DNA of 33,350 nt from Miniphocaeibacter sp964345925 (GTDB taxonomy: Bacteria > Bacillota > Clostridia > Tissierellales > Peptoniphilaceae), in assembly GCA_964345925.1 (NCBI GenBank), contig CAYFSP010000016.1:1-33350 (forward strand). The letters run 5' to 3'. A program made the translations under genes and the position numbers. The notes under the pieces were generated by a model. The model saw only the letters and a list, made by a program, of their open reading frames with translations. It was not told the DNA's origin and made no database searches. This document shows, piece after piece, positions 15,270-24,291 of the stretch; within the stretch, counting starts at the first letter, position 1; every line of letters starts with the position of its first letter.

Positions 15270-16100
15270 ATGAATAATGTATATTTGAATTTAGAAAAAA
15301 GTTTCAATAGCATTAAGGATAAAGTTCCTTTTAAACCAAAAGTAGCATTAATACTAGGTTCAGGTCTTGGTGACTTTGCTGAAACTATAGATATAAAAGA
15401 AACTATTGATTATAACGAAATTGAAGGATTTCCAATCTCAACAGTACTTGGACATAAGGGAAGATTCGTATTTGGATATATAGAAGAAGTTCCTGTAGTA
15501 ATAATGCAAGGTAGAGTTCATTATTATGAAGGATATAAAATGGAAGAAGTGGTTTTACCAACTAGACTTATGTATAAAATGGGAGCCGAGATATTATTTT
15601 TAACAAATGCATCAGGTGGTGTAAATAAAAACTTTAAAGTTGGAGATTTTATGATAATAGATGATCAAATAAGCTCCTTTGTACCATCGCCATTAATTGG
15701 AGAGAATATAGATGAATGGGGAACTAGGTTTCCTGATATGACAGAAATTTATACAAAGGATTTAAGGGATAAAATAATAAATGTTAGCAAAAAAAATAGT
15801 ATAGACATTAAAAATGGGGTATATTTACAATTAACAGGACCTAATTTTGAAAGTCCTGCAGAGATTAAAATGGCAGCGGTTCTTGGAGCTGATGCAGTTG
15901 GCATGAGCACTGCATGTGAAGCCATAGTTGCAAGGCATATGGGTATGAAGATATGTGGTATTTCATGTATTACAAATATGGCTGCTGGTATATCGGAAAA
16001 TCCTTTAACCCATGAAGAGGTTTCTGAAACGGCAGATAGAGTGGCACCAGATTTTAAAAAATTGATTAGGGAATCCATAATAGAAATAGGAAGGGAATAA
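15270..16100 (+). CDS. Purine-nucleoside phosphorylase (trimeric, 6-oxopurine type)
   Basis: A 276-residue cytosolic enzyme that phosphorolyses inosine, guanosine or analogues to base and pentose-1-phosphate (EC 2.4.2.1). Family blocks are LILGSGLGDFAETI (about 26-39), MQGRVHYYEGYKMEEV (about 77-92), LTNASGGVN (about 111-119), GPNFESPAEI (the Glu contacts the base) and SCITNMAAGI, where the Asn selects 6-oxopurines; MTA phosphorylases have Asp there. This means adenine nucleosides would first need deamination, which the last gene of the operon can supply. AGAGG precedes the ATG. First gene of an eight-gene operon; the next start is 3 bp on. Confidence 0.9.
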   Translation: MNNVYLNLEKSFNSIKDKVPFKPKVALILGSGLGDFAETIDIKETIDYNEIEGFPISTVLGHKGRFVFGYIEEVPVVIMQGRVHYYEGYKMEEVVLPTRLMYKMGAEILFLTNASGGVNKNFKVGDFMIIDDQISSFVPSPLIGENIDEWGTRFPDMTEIYTKDLRDKIINVSKKNSIDIKNGVYLQLTGPNFESPAEIKMAAVLGADAVGMSTACEAIVARHMGMKICGISCITNMAAGISENPLTHEEVSETADRVAPDFKKLIRESIIEIGRE

Positions 16101-16103
16101 TAA

Positions 16104-17030
16104 TTGAAAGCATTATACTATGATGGAGCAAAATTAAATTACGTTGAGGATTACAAAATACCTGAACCAAAGGAAAATGAAAGTTTAATAAAAATTAAAT
16201 ATGCAGGTATATGTAATACAGATAAAGAGATCTTAAAAGGTTATAAACCGGATTTCAAAGGAATACTAGGTCATGAATTCGTAGGGGTAGTTGAAAAGTC
16301 TAAAGATAAAAGTCTTTTGGGAAAAAGAGTTGTTGCAGATATTAACAGAGGATGTGGAAACTGTATATATTGTAATACAAATAGAGAAAAACATTGTTTA
16401 ACAAGAGAAGTAATAGGTATAGATAATCATGATGGTGTTTTTGCACAATACTTGGTTTGGGATAATAGATTGCTTCATATAATTCCAGATAGTCTAGACG
16501 ATAGAGAAGCTTTGTTTACGGAACCATTGGCAGCGGCTGTAGAAATTCTCGATAGAGTTCATATAAAGCCTAGTACTAAAGTTGCGGTTATAGGAGATGG
16601 TAGACTTTCCTTTATGATTTCACAAGTAATAGCTTTAACAGGAGCTGACTTGACAGTAATTGGGAAACATGAGGAAAAATTAAATCCATTTAAAAGTTTT
16701 GCTAAGACTACAACAGATGTAAATGACACATATGAATTGGTAGTTGAAGCTACAGGAAATCCAACTGGGTTTGATACTGCAAAAAAAATTACTAGAAAAC
16801 AGGGAACAATAGTAGTAAAAAGTACCTATGCAAGTAATATTGAAATTGATTTAAGCTATTTTGTAGTAAACGAAATCACTATAAAAGGCAGTCGATGTGG
16901 TCCTTTTGAGCCAGCTTTATCGTTACTTGAGAAAAAATATGTAAGCTTTCCTGAAATAGAATTTTTTGAACTTTCAGAATATGAAAAAGCATTTAAATCA
17001 AAAGCGTTTAAAATAGGATTTAAAATATAG
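16104..17030 (+). CDS. Zinc-dependent MDR dehydrogenase of unknown substrate
   Basis: A 308-residue medium-chain dehydrogenase/reductase, shorter than the usual ~345. Catalytic-zinc ligands are visible as Cys in AGICNTDKE (about 32-40), His-Glu in LGHEFVG (about 55-61) and Glu in FTEPLAA. Four structural-zinc cysteines are spaced as in CGNCIYCNTNREKHC (about 86-100). The Rossmann motif reads VIGDGRLSFM rather than GxGxxG, and the C-terminal domain is compact. The start is TTG at 16104, after GGAAGGG. The position between the phosphorylase and MtnA suggests it acts on a pentose phosphate or on an aldehyde/alcohol made from it, such as (methylthio)acetaldehyde or acetaldehyde; this is inference. 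Confidence 0.75.
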   Translation: MKALYYDGAKLNYVEDYKIPEPKENESLIKIKYAGICNTDKEILKGYKPDFKGILGHEFVGVVEKSKDKSLLGKRVVADINRGCGNCIYCNTNREKHCLTREVIGIDNHDGVFAQYLVWDNRLLHIIPDSLDDREALFTEPLAAAVEILDRVHIKPSTKVAVIGDGRLSFMISQVIALTGADLTVIGKHEEKLNPFKSFAKTTTDVNDTYELVVEATGNPTGFDTAKKITRKQGTIVVKSTYASNIEIDLSYFVVNEITIKGSRCGPFEPALSLLEKKYVSFPEIEFFELSEYEKAFKSKAFKIGFKI

Positions 17031-17045
17031 ATTTAAGGATGGAGT

Positions 17046-18095
17046 ATGAAACCAAATAATGTTTATTTAAATGATGATAGATCATCAGTGGTAATTTTAG
17101 ATCAGACCAAGATTCCAAATGAGGAAGTATATATAGAGTTAAGAACTCCGAAGGAAATGTTTGATGCAATATTTGAATTAAAGGTAAGGGGAGCACCTGC
17201 AATAGGAATTTGTGCAGGATATTCTATTTATATACTTGCTAAAAATATAAATACGACTGATTACAATGAATTTTTAAAGAAATTTACTGAGTATAAAGAC
17301 TATTTAAACTCATCTAGACCTACAGCGGTAAATTTATCTTGGGCACTTAACAGAATGGAAGATATTGTAAAGAAAAATGAAAGTAGGAAAATTTCTGAAA
17401 TAGTTGAATTACTTGAACAAGAGGCTGTTAAAATCCAAGAAGAGGATATACAAATGTGTAAGGAGATTTCAAAGCTTGGACTTTCCTTGTTGAAAAAAGG
17501 TGACGGAATACTTACCCATTGTAATGCAGGACCAATGGCAACATCTCTTTATGGTACAGGACTTGGTCCAATACTTTTAGGACAGGAAGAAGGATATGAA
17601 TTTAAAGCCTTTGTAGATGAGACAAGACCTTTGTTACAAGGTGCAAGACTAACATCTTATGAATTAAATAAAGCAGGTGTGGATACAACTTTAATATGTG
17701 ATAATATGGCTAGCATAGTTATGAAAAATGGAAGTATTCAAGCATGTCTTGTAGGTTGTGACAGAATTGCTGCTAATGGTGATGTAGCAAATAAAATAGG
17801 TACCAGTGGTGTGGCAATACTAGCGAAATATTATAATATACCATTTTATGTACTTGGCCCAACATCAACTCTTGATATGGAATGTTTAACAGGAGATGAT
17901 ATTGAAATAGAACTTCGAGATGGTGAGGAAATAAAGACGAAATTCTATGAGAAACCCATGGCACCAAAGGATGTAAAAACATATAATCCAGCATTTGATG
18001 TTACAGATCATAAACTTATTACTGCGATTATAACTGAAAAGGGTATTTGTAGACCACCGTATAAAGAAAGTCTACTTAATATAGTAAACCAATAG
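17046..18095 (+). CDS. mtnA: S-methyl-5-thioribose-1-phosphate isomerase family protein
   Basis: A 349-residue aldose-ketose isomerase related to eIF2B-alpha. MtnA converts 5-methylthioribose-1-phosphate to 5-methylthioribulose-1-phosphate (EC 5.3.1.23); homologues also take 5-deoxyribose-1-phosphate. Family blocks are LDQTKIP (about 18-24), VRGAPAIG (about 47-54), SRPTAVNLSWAL (about 89-100), the catalytic Cys in THCNAG (about 158-163), DETRPLLQGARLTSYEL, and the catalytic Asp in GCDRIAANGDVANKIGT (about 238-254). All key residues are present. It fits directly after a phosphorylase that makes the 1-phosphate sugar. GGATGGAG precedes the ATG. It lies 9 bp ahead of the binding-protein gene. 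Confidence 0.93.
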   Translation: MKPNNVYLNDDRSSVVILDQTKIPNEEVYIELRTPKEMFDAIFELKVRGAPAIGICAGYSIYILAKNINTTDYNEFLKKFTEYKDYLNSSRPTAVNLSWALNRMEDIVKKNESRKISEIVELLEQEAVKIQEEDIQMCKEISKLGLSLLKKGDGILTHCNAGPMATSLYGTGLGPILLGQEEGYEFKAFVDETRPLLQGARLTSYELNKAGVDTTLICDNMASIVMKNGSIQACLVGCDRIAANGDVANKIGTSGVAILAKYYNIPFYVLGPTSTLDMECLTGDDIEIELRDGEEIKTKFYEKPMAPKDVKTYNPAFDVTDHKLITAIITEKGICRPPYKESLLNIVNQ

Positions 18096-18104
18096 GAGGA
18101 AACG

Positions 18105-19259
18105 ATGAAGAAAAAAAATATTTTATTAATGGCAATGTTATTAATAGCTTCTTTAACATTAGTAGCTTGTGGCGGAGGTAAGGATAAGGCTAAGGATGGA
18201 ACTGGTGCAGTTTCAACAGGGAAAGAATTAAAGATTGCAATAGTTTCAAGTCCATCTGGAGTTGATGATGGCTCATTTAATCAAGATAACTACGAAGGAA
18301 TACTTTCCTTTATAGAGAAAAATGGTGGAGATGTAACTCCAGTTCAAGAAACATCAGGTGATGTTGCAGCATCTGTAAAAAAGGTAGCTGATATTGTAGC
18401 TGACTATGATGTAATTGTAGCTTGTGGTTTCCAATTTGCAGGAATTGGTCCAATAGCAGAGGAAAACCCTGATACTAAATTTATTTTAGTGGATTCTTAT
18501 CCAAATGATGGTGATCCTAAAGAACCAAAGGATATGGAACTTGACAATGTTTATGCAATGCAGTTTGCTGAACAGGAAAGTGGATTCTTTGCAGGGGTTG
18601 CAGCAGCTTTAGAGACTAAGACAGGTAAGGTTGCAGTAGTAAACGGTATTGCATTCCCATCAAATGTTAACTACCAATATGGATTTGAAGCAGGTGTAAA
18701 CTATGCTATTAAACATTTAGATGCAAAGGCTGAAATAGTTGAGCTTCCTTCATATGCTGGTACAGATGTTACAAAGAATAAAGTAGGCGGAAACTATATA
18801 GGGGACTTTAACGACGAAGCTACAGGTAAAGTTGTAGGTAATGCATTAATAGAACAAGGTGTTGATATTATGTTCGTTGCAGCAGGAAACTCAGGTAATG
18901 GAGTATTTACTGCAGCTAAAGAAGCTAATGATATATTTGTTATAGGTTGTGATGTTGACCAATTTAATGATGGTAAAAGTGGAGATAAAAATATTATTTT
19001 GACTTCTGCTTTAAAAGTTATGGGTATGAACGTAGATAAGCAATTGACAAATATATTAGATGGTAAATTCAAAGGTGAAAATGCATTATTAAAGGCTGAT
19101 ACGGATTCAACAGGATATGTAAAAGAAGAAGGTAGACAACAATTGAAACCTGAAACAATAACAGAACTTGATAAGGTGTTTACAGAGGTTAAAGAGGGTA
19201 AAATTGTTCCTCCATCAAACTTTAGTGAAGAAACAACTGAAGCATTTACAGGACTTTAA
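18105..19259 (+). CDS. BMP-family nucleoside-binding lipoprotein
   Basis: A 384-residue extracellular lipoprotein of the BMP/PnrA family (also called Med or TmpC), which bind purine nucleosides. It has a lipobox L-V-A-C22, then SSPSGVDDGSFNQDNYEGI (about 46-64), the block in which the family contacts the base, and GGNYIGDFNDEATGK, MFVAAGNSGNGVFTAA and IGCDVDQF. The ligand should be a nucleoside; neighbours suggest methylthioadenosine, 5'-deoxyadenosine, inosine or similar. AGGAGGA precedes the ATG. A hairpin just after the stop may partly end or protect the transcript, so that this protein exceeds the membrane parts. Confidence 0.9.
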   Translation: MKKKNILLMAMLLIASLTLVACGGGKDKAKDGTGAVSTGKELKIAIVSSPSGVDDGSFNQDNYEGILSFIEKNGGDVTPVQETSGDVAASVKKVADIVADYDVIVACGFQFAGIGPIAEENPDTKFILVDSYPNDGDPKEPKDMELDNVYAMQFAEQESGFFAGVAAALETKTGKVAVVNGIAFPSNVNYQYGFEAGVNYAIKHLDAKAEIVELPSYAGTDVTKNKVGGNYIGDFNDEATGKVVGNALIEQGVDIMFVAAGNSGNGVFTAAKEANDIFVIGCDVDQFNDGKSGDKNIILTSALKVMGMNVDKQLTNILDGKFKGENALLKADTDSTGYVKEEGRQQLKPETITELDKVFTEVKEGKIVPPSNFSEETTEAFTGL

Positions 19260-19265
19260 TAGAAT

Positions 19266-19294
19266 AAAAGACTGCTTTTAAGCAGTCTTTTTCT
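19266..19294 (+). terminator. Partial intrinsic terminator inside the nucleoside operon
   Basis: AAAAGACTGCTT (19266-19277) pairs with AAGCAGTCTTTT (19280-19291) and a T-rich tail follows. It lies between the SBP gene and the ATPase gene with no promoter seen after it, so it probably reduces rather than stops expression downstream. Confidence 0.8.
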
Positions 19295-19312
19295 TTAAAA
19301 ATGGAGGTTAAT

Positions 19313-20845
19313 ATGTCAGAATACATTGTTGAAATGAAAAATATTACAAAAAAATTTCCAGGGATAGTGGCAAATGACAATGTGACAATACAGGTGAAAA
19401 AAGGCGAAATATTTGCAATATTAGGGGAAAATGGAGCAGGTAAATCCACTTTGATGAGTATGCTTTTTGGAATGTATGAGCCTGATGAAGGTGAAATTTT
19501 TATAAATGGAAAAAAAGAGAGTATAAAAAGTCCTAATGATGCAACTGATTTAAATATTGGAATGGTGCATCAACATTTTAAACTTGTGCCAAATTATACA
19601 GTTGCAGAAAATATTGTAATGGGTATTGAGCCAAAGAAAAAAATACTAGGTGTAATTCCCTATGTGGATATGAAAACAGCAAATGAAAAAGTTTTGAAAA
19701 TATCAGAAGAATATGGGTTAGATGTAGATCCTACCAAAAGAATAGAAGATTTAAACGTATCCATTCAGCAAAGGGTAGAAATATTAAAAATGCTATACAG
19801 GGAATCTGAAATACTCATATTTGATGAGCCAACTGCAGTTTTAACACCACAGGAAATAGAGTATCTTTTAAAGATAATATTAGAGCTTAAAAAATCTGGA
19901 AAGACAATATTTTTAATAACTCATAAGCTGGAAGAAATAAAACAAGTTGCCGACAGATGTGTAATTTTACGTAGAGGTAAACTTGTGTCGGTTGTAAATA
20001 CAAAGGATGTTACAACAAAAGAAATGTCCACATTAATGGTTGGTAGGGATATTGAGCTAACCTTAACGAAAAATGATCCAATATTTAAAGATACTATTCT
20101 AGAAGTAAAGAATTTAAATGTAAAGAATAGAGAGAATATAAATGTCGTAAAGAATATCTCCTTTAATGTTAGAGGTGGAGAAATAATGGCAATAGCTGGC
20201 GTTTCTGGAAATGGTCAAATAGAATTAGCAGACGCTATAGCTGGAATGTTACCAGTGGAATCAGGTGAAATTATTCTAAATGGAAAGAATATTACAAATT
20301 TCTCCATAAGGAATAGAAATAAGGAAGGCATATCTTATATTCCTGAAGACAGACAGGATGTAGGACTTATAATGGATTTTAATCTAAATAATAATCTATC
20401 ATCTAAAAATTACTTTAAAGAGGGCTTTTCTAGAAAAGGAGTTTTAAACTTCGGTAAGATTAAAACATATGGTAAGGAATTAATAGATAAATATGATATT
20501 AGAAGTGGACAGGAAGGTGTTACCATAGTTCGCTCTATGAGTGGTGGTAATCAACAAAAAGTAATAATAGGTAGAGAAATAGAACAGGATACTCCTTTGA
20601 TTATTTTCGTTCAACCTACAAGAGGTCTTGATATTGGAGCAGTAACGAATATACATAACTACATAATTCAAGAGCGAGATAAGGGAAAGGCAATTCTTTT
20701 AATATCTTTAGAATTAGAGGAAGTTATGAATTTAGCAGATACTATTGGAGTTATATACAATGGAGAATTACTAAAAGTAGAAGAGGCAAAAAATATGACT
20801 AGTACAGAAGTTGGAGCATATATGATGGGGGTGAAGGAAAGTTGA
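19313..20845 (+). CDS. Nucleoside ABC transporter ATP-binding protein (double-domain)
   Basis: A 510-residue fused ATPase with two nucleotide-binding halves, as in the YufO/NupA class of BMP-type importers. Half one has Walker A GENGAGKST (about 36-44), a divergent signature LNVSIQQR, Walker B LIFDEPTAVLTP and an ITHK switch. Half two has a weak Walker A GVSGNGQIE, the signature MSGGNQQK and LIIFVQPTRGLDIG where Walker B has Q in place of the catalytic E. One competent and one degenerate site is the norm for this class. The start at 19313 is chosen because an upstream ATG at 19301 is itself part of the ATGGAGG ribosome site. It overlaps the next gene by 4 bases. Confidence 0.9.
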   Translation: MSEYIVEMKNITKKFPGIVANDNVTIQVKKGEIFAILGENGAGKSTLMSMLFGMYEPDEGEIFINGKKESIKSPNDATDLNIGMVHQHFKLVPNYTVAENIVMGIEPKKKILGVIPYVDMKTANEKVLKISEEYGLDVDPTKRIEDLNVSIQQRVEILKMLYRESEILIFDEPTAVLTPQEIEYLLKIILELKKSGKTIFLITHKLEEIKQVADRCVILRRGKLVSVVNTKDVTTKEMSTLMVGRDIELTLTKNDPIFKDTILEVKNLNVKNRENINVVKNISFNVRGGEIMAIAGVSGNGQIELADAIAGMLPVESGEIILNGKNITNFSIRNRNKEGISYIPEDRQDVGLIMDFNLNNNLSSKNYFKEGFSRKGVLNFGKIKTYGKELIDKYDIRSGQEGVTIVRSMSGGNQQKVIIGREIEQDTPLIIFVQPTRGLDIGAVTNIHNYIIQERDKGKAILLISLELEEVMNLADTIGVIYNGELLKVEEAKNMTSTEVGAYMMGVKES

Positions 20846-21984
20846 AATCAATAAGAAAATTTTTCGTAACCATATTAGGTGGAGAAAAAAGACAAAGAAT
20901 TTCCATTCCTGTATTCTCCGTTGTTCTAAGTTTAATAGCTGGTTCAATTATATTGTTTGCACTTGGGAAAAATCCTTTATCTGCATTATACAATATTTTA
21001 CAGGGTTCAGGACTTGCTCCTAAGCTAAGGTATGCAGGTGGAAAGGGTATGATAACGGACTTTATGAGTTTTTTAAACTCCTTAACACCTATGATATTTG
21101 GAGCTATGGCAGTGGCGGTAGCATTAAAAGGTGGATTGTTTAACATTGGTGTTGCAGGACAGATGTTAACAGCTGGTTTTGTTGCAACAATAACAGTTGG
21201 TTATGCAAATCTAAATCCTTTTATAGCCAAACCATTAGTTATTTTAATAGGAATAGTAGTTGGTGCATTAGTTGGTGGAATAATTGGTTTTTTAAAGTAT
21301 AAATTCAATATAAATGAAGTGGTTTCATCTATAATGATAAACTATATAGCTCAATTTACTACAAGTTTTTTCATAAATACAAGGTATATGGATCCAGTTT
21401 CAAGACAGTCCTTTGCAATAACACAGGAATCAAGATTGACACTTATGGGAACAAGAGTAGGTAATTTTAAAATGGATATACCTTTAGGAATAATTATTGC
21501 TTTAATAGTGGTATATATTGTTAAATTTATTATAGACAAGACAATTCTTGGTTTTGAAATTAAGGCTGTAGGATCTAGTAGAGGTGGAGCAAAATATATT
21601 GGAATACCAGTGGGAAATAGAATTGTAACAATAATGTTAATTTCAGGTGCTTTAGCAGGACTTGCAGGAGTTACTTATTATTTAGGATACTTTGGTTCAA
21701 TACAACCAAAGGTGTTACCGTCATTGGGATTTGATGCAATAGCAGTTGCATTACTTGGTAATAGTAACCCAGTTGGAATATTATTTGCATCCTTCGTAAT
21801 CAATATTATTAGTGAGGGAAGTGCTTATATGAGTTCCCAAGCGGGAATTGACCAAGAGATTGCCTCTGTTATAACAGCGTTGCTACTACTGTTCAGCGCA
21901 TGTGGTGTTTATGTAAAATATAGATTATCAGTTGCAAAACAAAGGTTGGAAGATGATAAGAAGGAGGTAAAGACTGATGAATAG
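20842..21984 (+). CDS. Nucleoside ABC transporter permease 1
   Basis: A 380-residue membrane protein of the branched-chain/nucleoside permease family, longer at the N terminus than its partner. It has about ten hydrophobic segments. Family blocks are LTPMIFGAMAVAVALKGGLFNIGVAGQ (about 74-100), FNINEVVSSIMINYIA and GSSRGGAKYIGIPV, the loop that meets the ATPase. The start is TTG at 20842, overlapping the ATPase stop (TTGA) and preceded by GGGGGTGAAGGA. It overlaps the second permease gene by 8 bases. Confidence 0.88.
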   Translation: MKSIRKFFVTILGGEKRQRISIPVFSVVLSLIAGSIILFALGKNPLSALYNILQGSGLAPKLRYAGGKGMITDFMSFLNSLTPMIFGAMAVAVALKGGLFNIGVAGQMLTAGFVATITVGYANLNPFIAKPLVILIGIVVGALVGGIIGFLKYKFNINEVVSSIMINYIAQFTTSFFINTRYMDPVSRQSFAITQESRLTLMGTRVGNFKMDIPLGIIIALIVVYIVKFIIDKTILGFEIKAVGSSRGGAKYIGIPVGNRIVTIMLISGALAGLAGVTYYLGYFGSIQPKVLPSLGFDAIAVALLGNSNPVGILFASFVINIISEGSAYMSSQAGIDQEIASVITALLLLFSACGVYVKYRLSVAKQRLEDDKKEVKTDE

Positions 21985-22936
21985 AGTAATAATAGATGGT
22001 TTATCCTTTGCTTTACCACTTTTTATAATGGCAATTGGTGGTATATACAGTGAAAGAAGTGGAATAACGAATTTAGCTCTTGAAGGCTTACAAGGATTTG
22101 GTGCTTTTGGTGGTGCGTTAGTTGCTGTTTATATTACACAAAACTTAGGGGTTTCTACAGGAAAAGCTTACTATATTGCAATTATTACAGCGATGATAGT
22201 TGGAATGCTATATTCATTATTACATGCATTACTATGTATAAAATTCAAAGCAAATCAAGTTATTTCCGGTGTTGTAATAAATATTCTAGCAATGGCGTTA
22301 ACGTCATTTTTAACTAAATTAATAAATAAGAGTATTTTTAATAGTCCATCAGATAAATTTGTGTTAGCTGTTTCAGATAGGATTACAATACCAGTACTTT
22401 CGAATATTCCAATAATAGGTGCGGTTTTTACAAGGATGTATCCTTTTGAAATAATTATTGTAGCTGTAGCAATTGTAACTTGGTATATACTTTATAAGAC
22501 TAGGTTTGGACTTCATTTAAGAGCATGTGGAGAAAATCCTAACTCTGTAGATGCAGCAGGTATAAATGTTAATAGAACAAGGCTTTTTGCTGTAATGTTC
22601 TCAGGAGCATTATCAGGTCTTGCAGGTATTAGTTTTGCATATTCCATATCAGCGAATTTTTCAAATAATATATATGTAGGTTATGGTTACTTGTCCATAG
22701 CAGCATTAATATTTGGTAACTGGAAGATAGTTCCAACATTAGGAGCATGTCTATTATTTGGATTTGCAAAGTCAACAGGATATGAAATAATAGAAATGTT
22801 GAAATTACCAAGTAGCTATTCTGATCTAATAATGATATTGCCATATTTATTAACATTATTACTATTGGTATTCTTCTCAAAACAAAATAGAGCACCAGCT
22901 GCTTTAGGTGAAATTTACGATAAGGGAAAAAGATAA
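21977..22936 (+). CDS. Nucleoside ABC transporter permease 2
   Basis: A 319-residue membrane protein forming a heterodimer channel with permease 1. Its visible blocks are GIYSERSGITNLALEGLQGFGAF near the start, FKANQVISGVVINILAMALT (about 90-109) and RACGENPNSVDAAGINVNRTR (about 182-202), all typical of YufQ/NupC-type nucleoside permeases. AAGGAGG at 21961 precedes the ATG. The stop overlaps the next gene's start as TAATG. Confidence 0.9.
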   Translation: MNRVIIDGLSFALPLFIMAIGGIYSERSGITNLALEGLQGFGAFGGALVAVYITQNLGVSTGKAYYIAIITAMIVGMLYSLLHALLCIKFKANQVISGVVINILAMALTSFLTKLINKSIFNSPSDKFVLAVSDRITIPVLSNIPIIGAVFTRMYPFEIIIVAVAIVTWYILYKTRFGLHLRACGENPNSVDAAGINVNRTRLFAVMFSGALSGLAGISFAYSISANFSNNIYVGYGYLSIAALIFGNWKIVPTLGACLLFGFAKSTGYEIIEMLKLPSSYSDLIMILPYLLTLLLLVFFSKQNRAPAALGEIYDKGKR

Positions 22937-24213
22937 TGAATACAAGATTTTATAATGGTAAAATTCTTACAATGAAGGATAATATGAAAATATTGGAAGA
23001 TGAAATTTGGATTGTAGGAAATAGAATAGAATATATTGGACCTAGTAAAGAAAGTGATATTTCTTGGGATAGGCAAGTTGATTTACAGGAAAATTTAATA
23101 ATGCCAGGATTTAAAAATGCTCATACCCATTCTGCAATGACATTTTTACGTTCAGCAGCAGATGATATGCCATTACAAGAATGGCTAAACAACCAAATAT
23201 TTCCAAGGGAAGCAAAGTTGAAAAGTGAAGATGTATATTGGCTATCAAGACTGGCAATTTTAGAATATTTATCCAGTGGTATAACTTCAAATTTCGACAT
23301 GTATTTCTATCCAGATGAAATTGCAAAAGCTTCTGTAGATAGTGGATTTAGAACTGTTATAGCAGGAGCATTAAACGATTTTAGCCAGTCAATAGAGGAA
23401 GTAGAAAATTACTATTTGAAATTTAATAATAACGAAAAATACAATGGTTTGATTTCATATAAGATTGGATTTCATGCAGAATATACGACTTCTGAAAAAT
23501 TGTTAAAGGAAATAGTAGAACTATCCCAAAAATATAATGCGCCAGTTTGGACACATAATTCTGAAACAAAAAGAGAAGTTGATGACTGTTACAGTAGAAA
23601 TAAAATGTCACCAACAGAGTATCTGGATTCCTTAGGAGTTTATGATAATGGTGGTGGAGGTTATCACTGTGTTCATTTAAACGAGAAGGATATAGAAATA
23701 TTTAAAGATAAAAAACTTACTATTGTAACAAATCCGTCTTCAAATATTAAACTAGCTAGTGGAATTGCTAGTATTGATATATATTTAAACGAAAATATTC
23801 CAGTAGCAGTTGGAACTGATGGACCAGCGAGCAATAATGCACTTGATATGTTTAGAGAGATGTTCTTGGTTTCAGGGCTTACAAAGGTAAAAACAGGAGA
23901 TGCATCAGTAGTAGATGGAAATGAAGTATTGAAAATGGCTACAACAAATGGTGCATTGGCAATGGGACTTTATGATTGTGATATTCTTGAAGAAGGAAAG
24001 TTAGCAGATTTAATAGTAGTAGATTTAAAACAACCAAATATGCAACCATTAAACAATATAAGCAAAAATATTGTGTATAGCGGAAGTAAATCCAATATAA
24101 AGTTAACCATGATAAATGGAGAAATACTATTTGAAGATGGAAAATATAATATTGGTATGGAAGTTGAAAAAATATATAAGAAATGTAACGAAATTGCAAG
24201 AAGAATAGGATAA
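22936..24213 (+). CDS. mtaD: Amidohydrolase, probable MTA/SAH (5'-deoxyadenosine) deaminase
   Basis: A 425-residue metal-dependent amidohydrolase. The first metal-binding His pair is in GFKNAHTHSAMTFLR (about 56-70). The third His is in GFHAEYTT (about 177-184), the next in GGYHCVHLNE (about 237-246), and the metal-binding Asp is in VGTDGPASNNALDMFREM (about 293-310), as in MtaD/TrzN-type enzymes. MtaD removes the 6-amino group of 5'-methylthioadenosine or S-adenosylhomocysteine (EC 3.5.4.31/28); homologues also act on 5'-deoxyadenosine or guanine-type ligands. Coupling to the permease gene and the presence of a 6-oxopurine phosphorylase and MtnA in the same operon support a nucleoside deaminase role. 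Last gene of the operon. Confidence 0.85.
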   Translation: MNTRFYNGKILTMKDNMKILEDEIWIVGNRIEYIGPSKESDISWDRQVDLQENLIMPGFKNAHTHSAMTFLRSAADDMPLQEWLNNQIFPREAKLKSEDVYWLSRLAILEYLSSGITSNFDMYFYPDEIAKASVDSGFRTVIAGALNDFSQSIEEVENYYLKFNNNEKYNGLISYKIGFHAEYTTSEKLLKEIVELSQKYNAPVWTHNSETKREVDDCYSRNKMSPTEYLDSLGVYDNGGGGYHCVHLNEKDIEIFKDKKLTIVTNPSSNIKLASGIASIDIYLNENIPVAVGTDGPASNNALDMFREMFLVSGLTKVKTGDASVVDGNEVLKMATTNGALAMGLYDCDILEEGKLADLIVVDLKQPNMQPLNNISKNIVYSGSKSNIKLTMINGEILFEDGKYNIGMEVEKIYKKCNEIARRIG

Positions 24214-24257
24214 TATTACTAAAATTTAATATAAATATTAAAAAACTTGCAAAATAA

Positions 24258-24286
24258 TTGTTTAAAAAATAATATCTGGGTATAAT
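24258..24286 (+). promoter_or_regulatory. Promoter of the putative noncoding RNA
   Basis: TTGTTT (24258-24263), 17 bp, TATAAT (24281-24286). The predicted start is at about 24292. Confidence 0.7.
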
Positions 24287-24291
24287 ATTAA

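Noticed and set aside
23939..24199. Minus-strand ORF within mtaD, and similar antisense ORFs in other genes.
   Set aside because: All lie within well-supported genes on the other strand, lack family motifs and show the Leu/Tyr/Phe-rich make-up of antisense AT-rich DNA.
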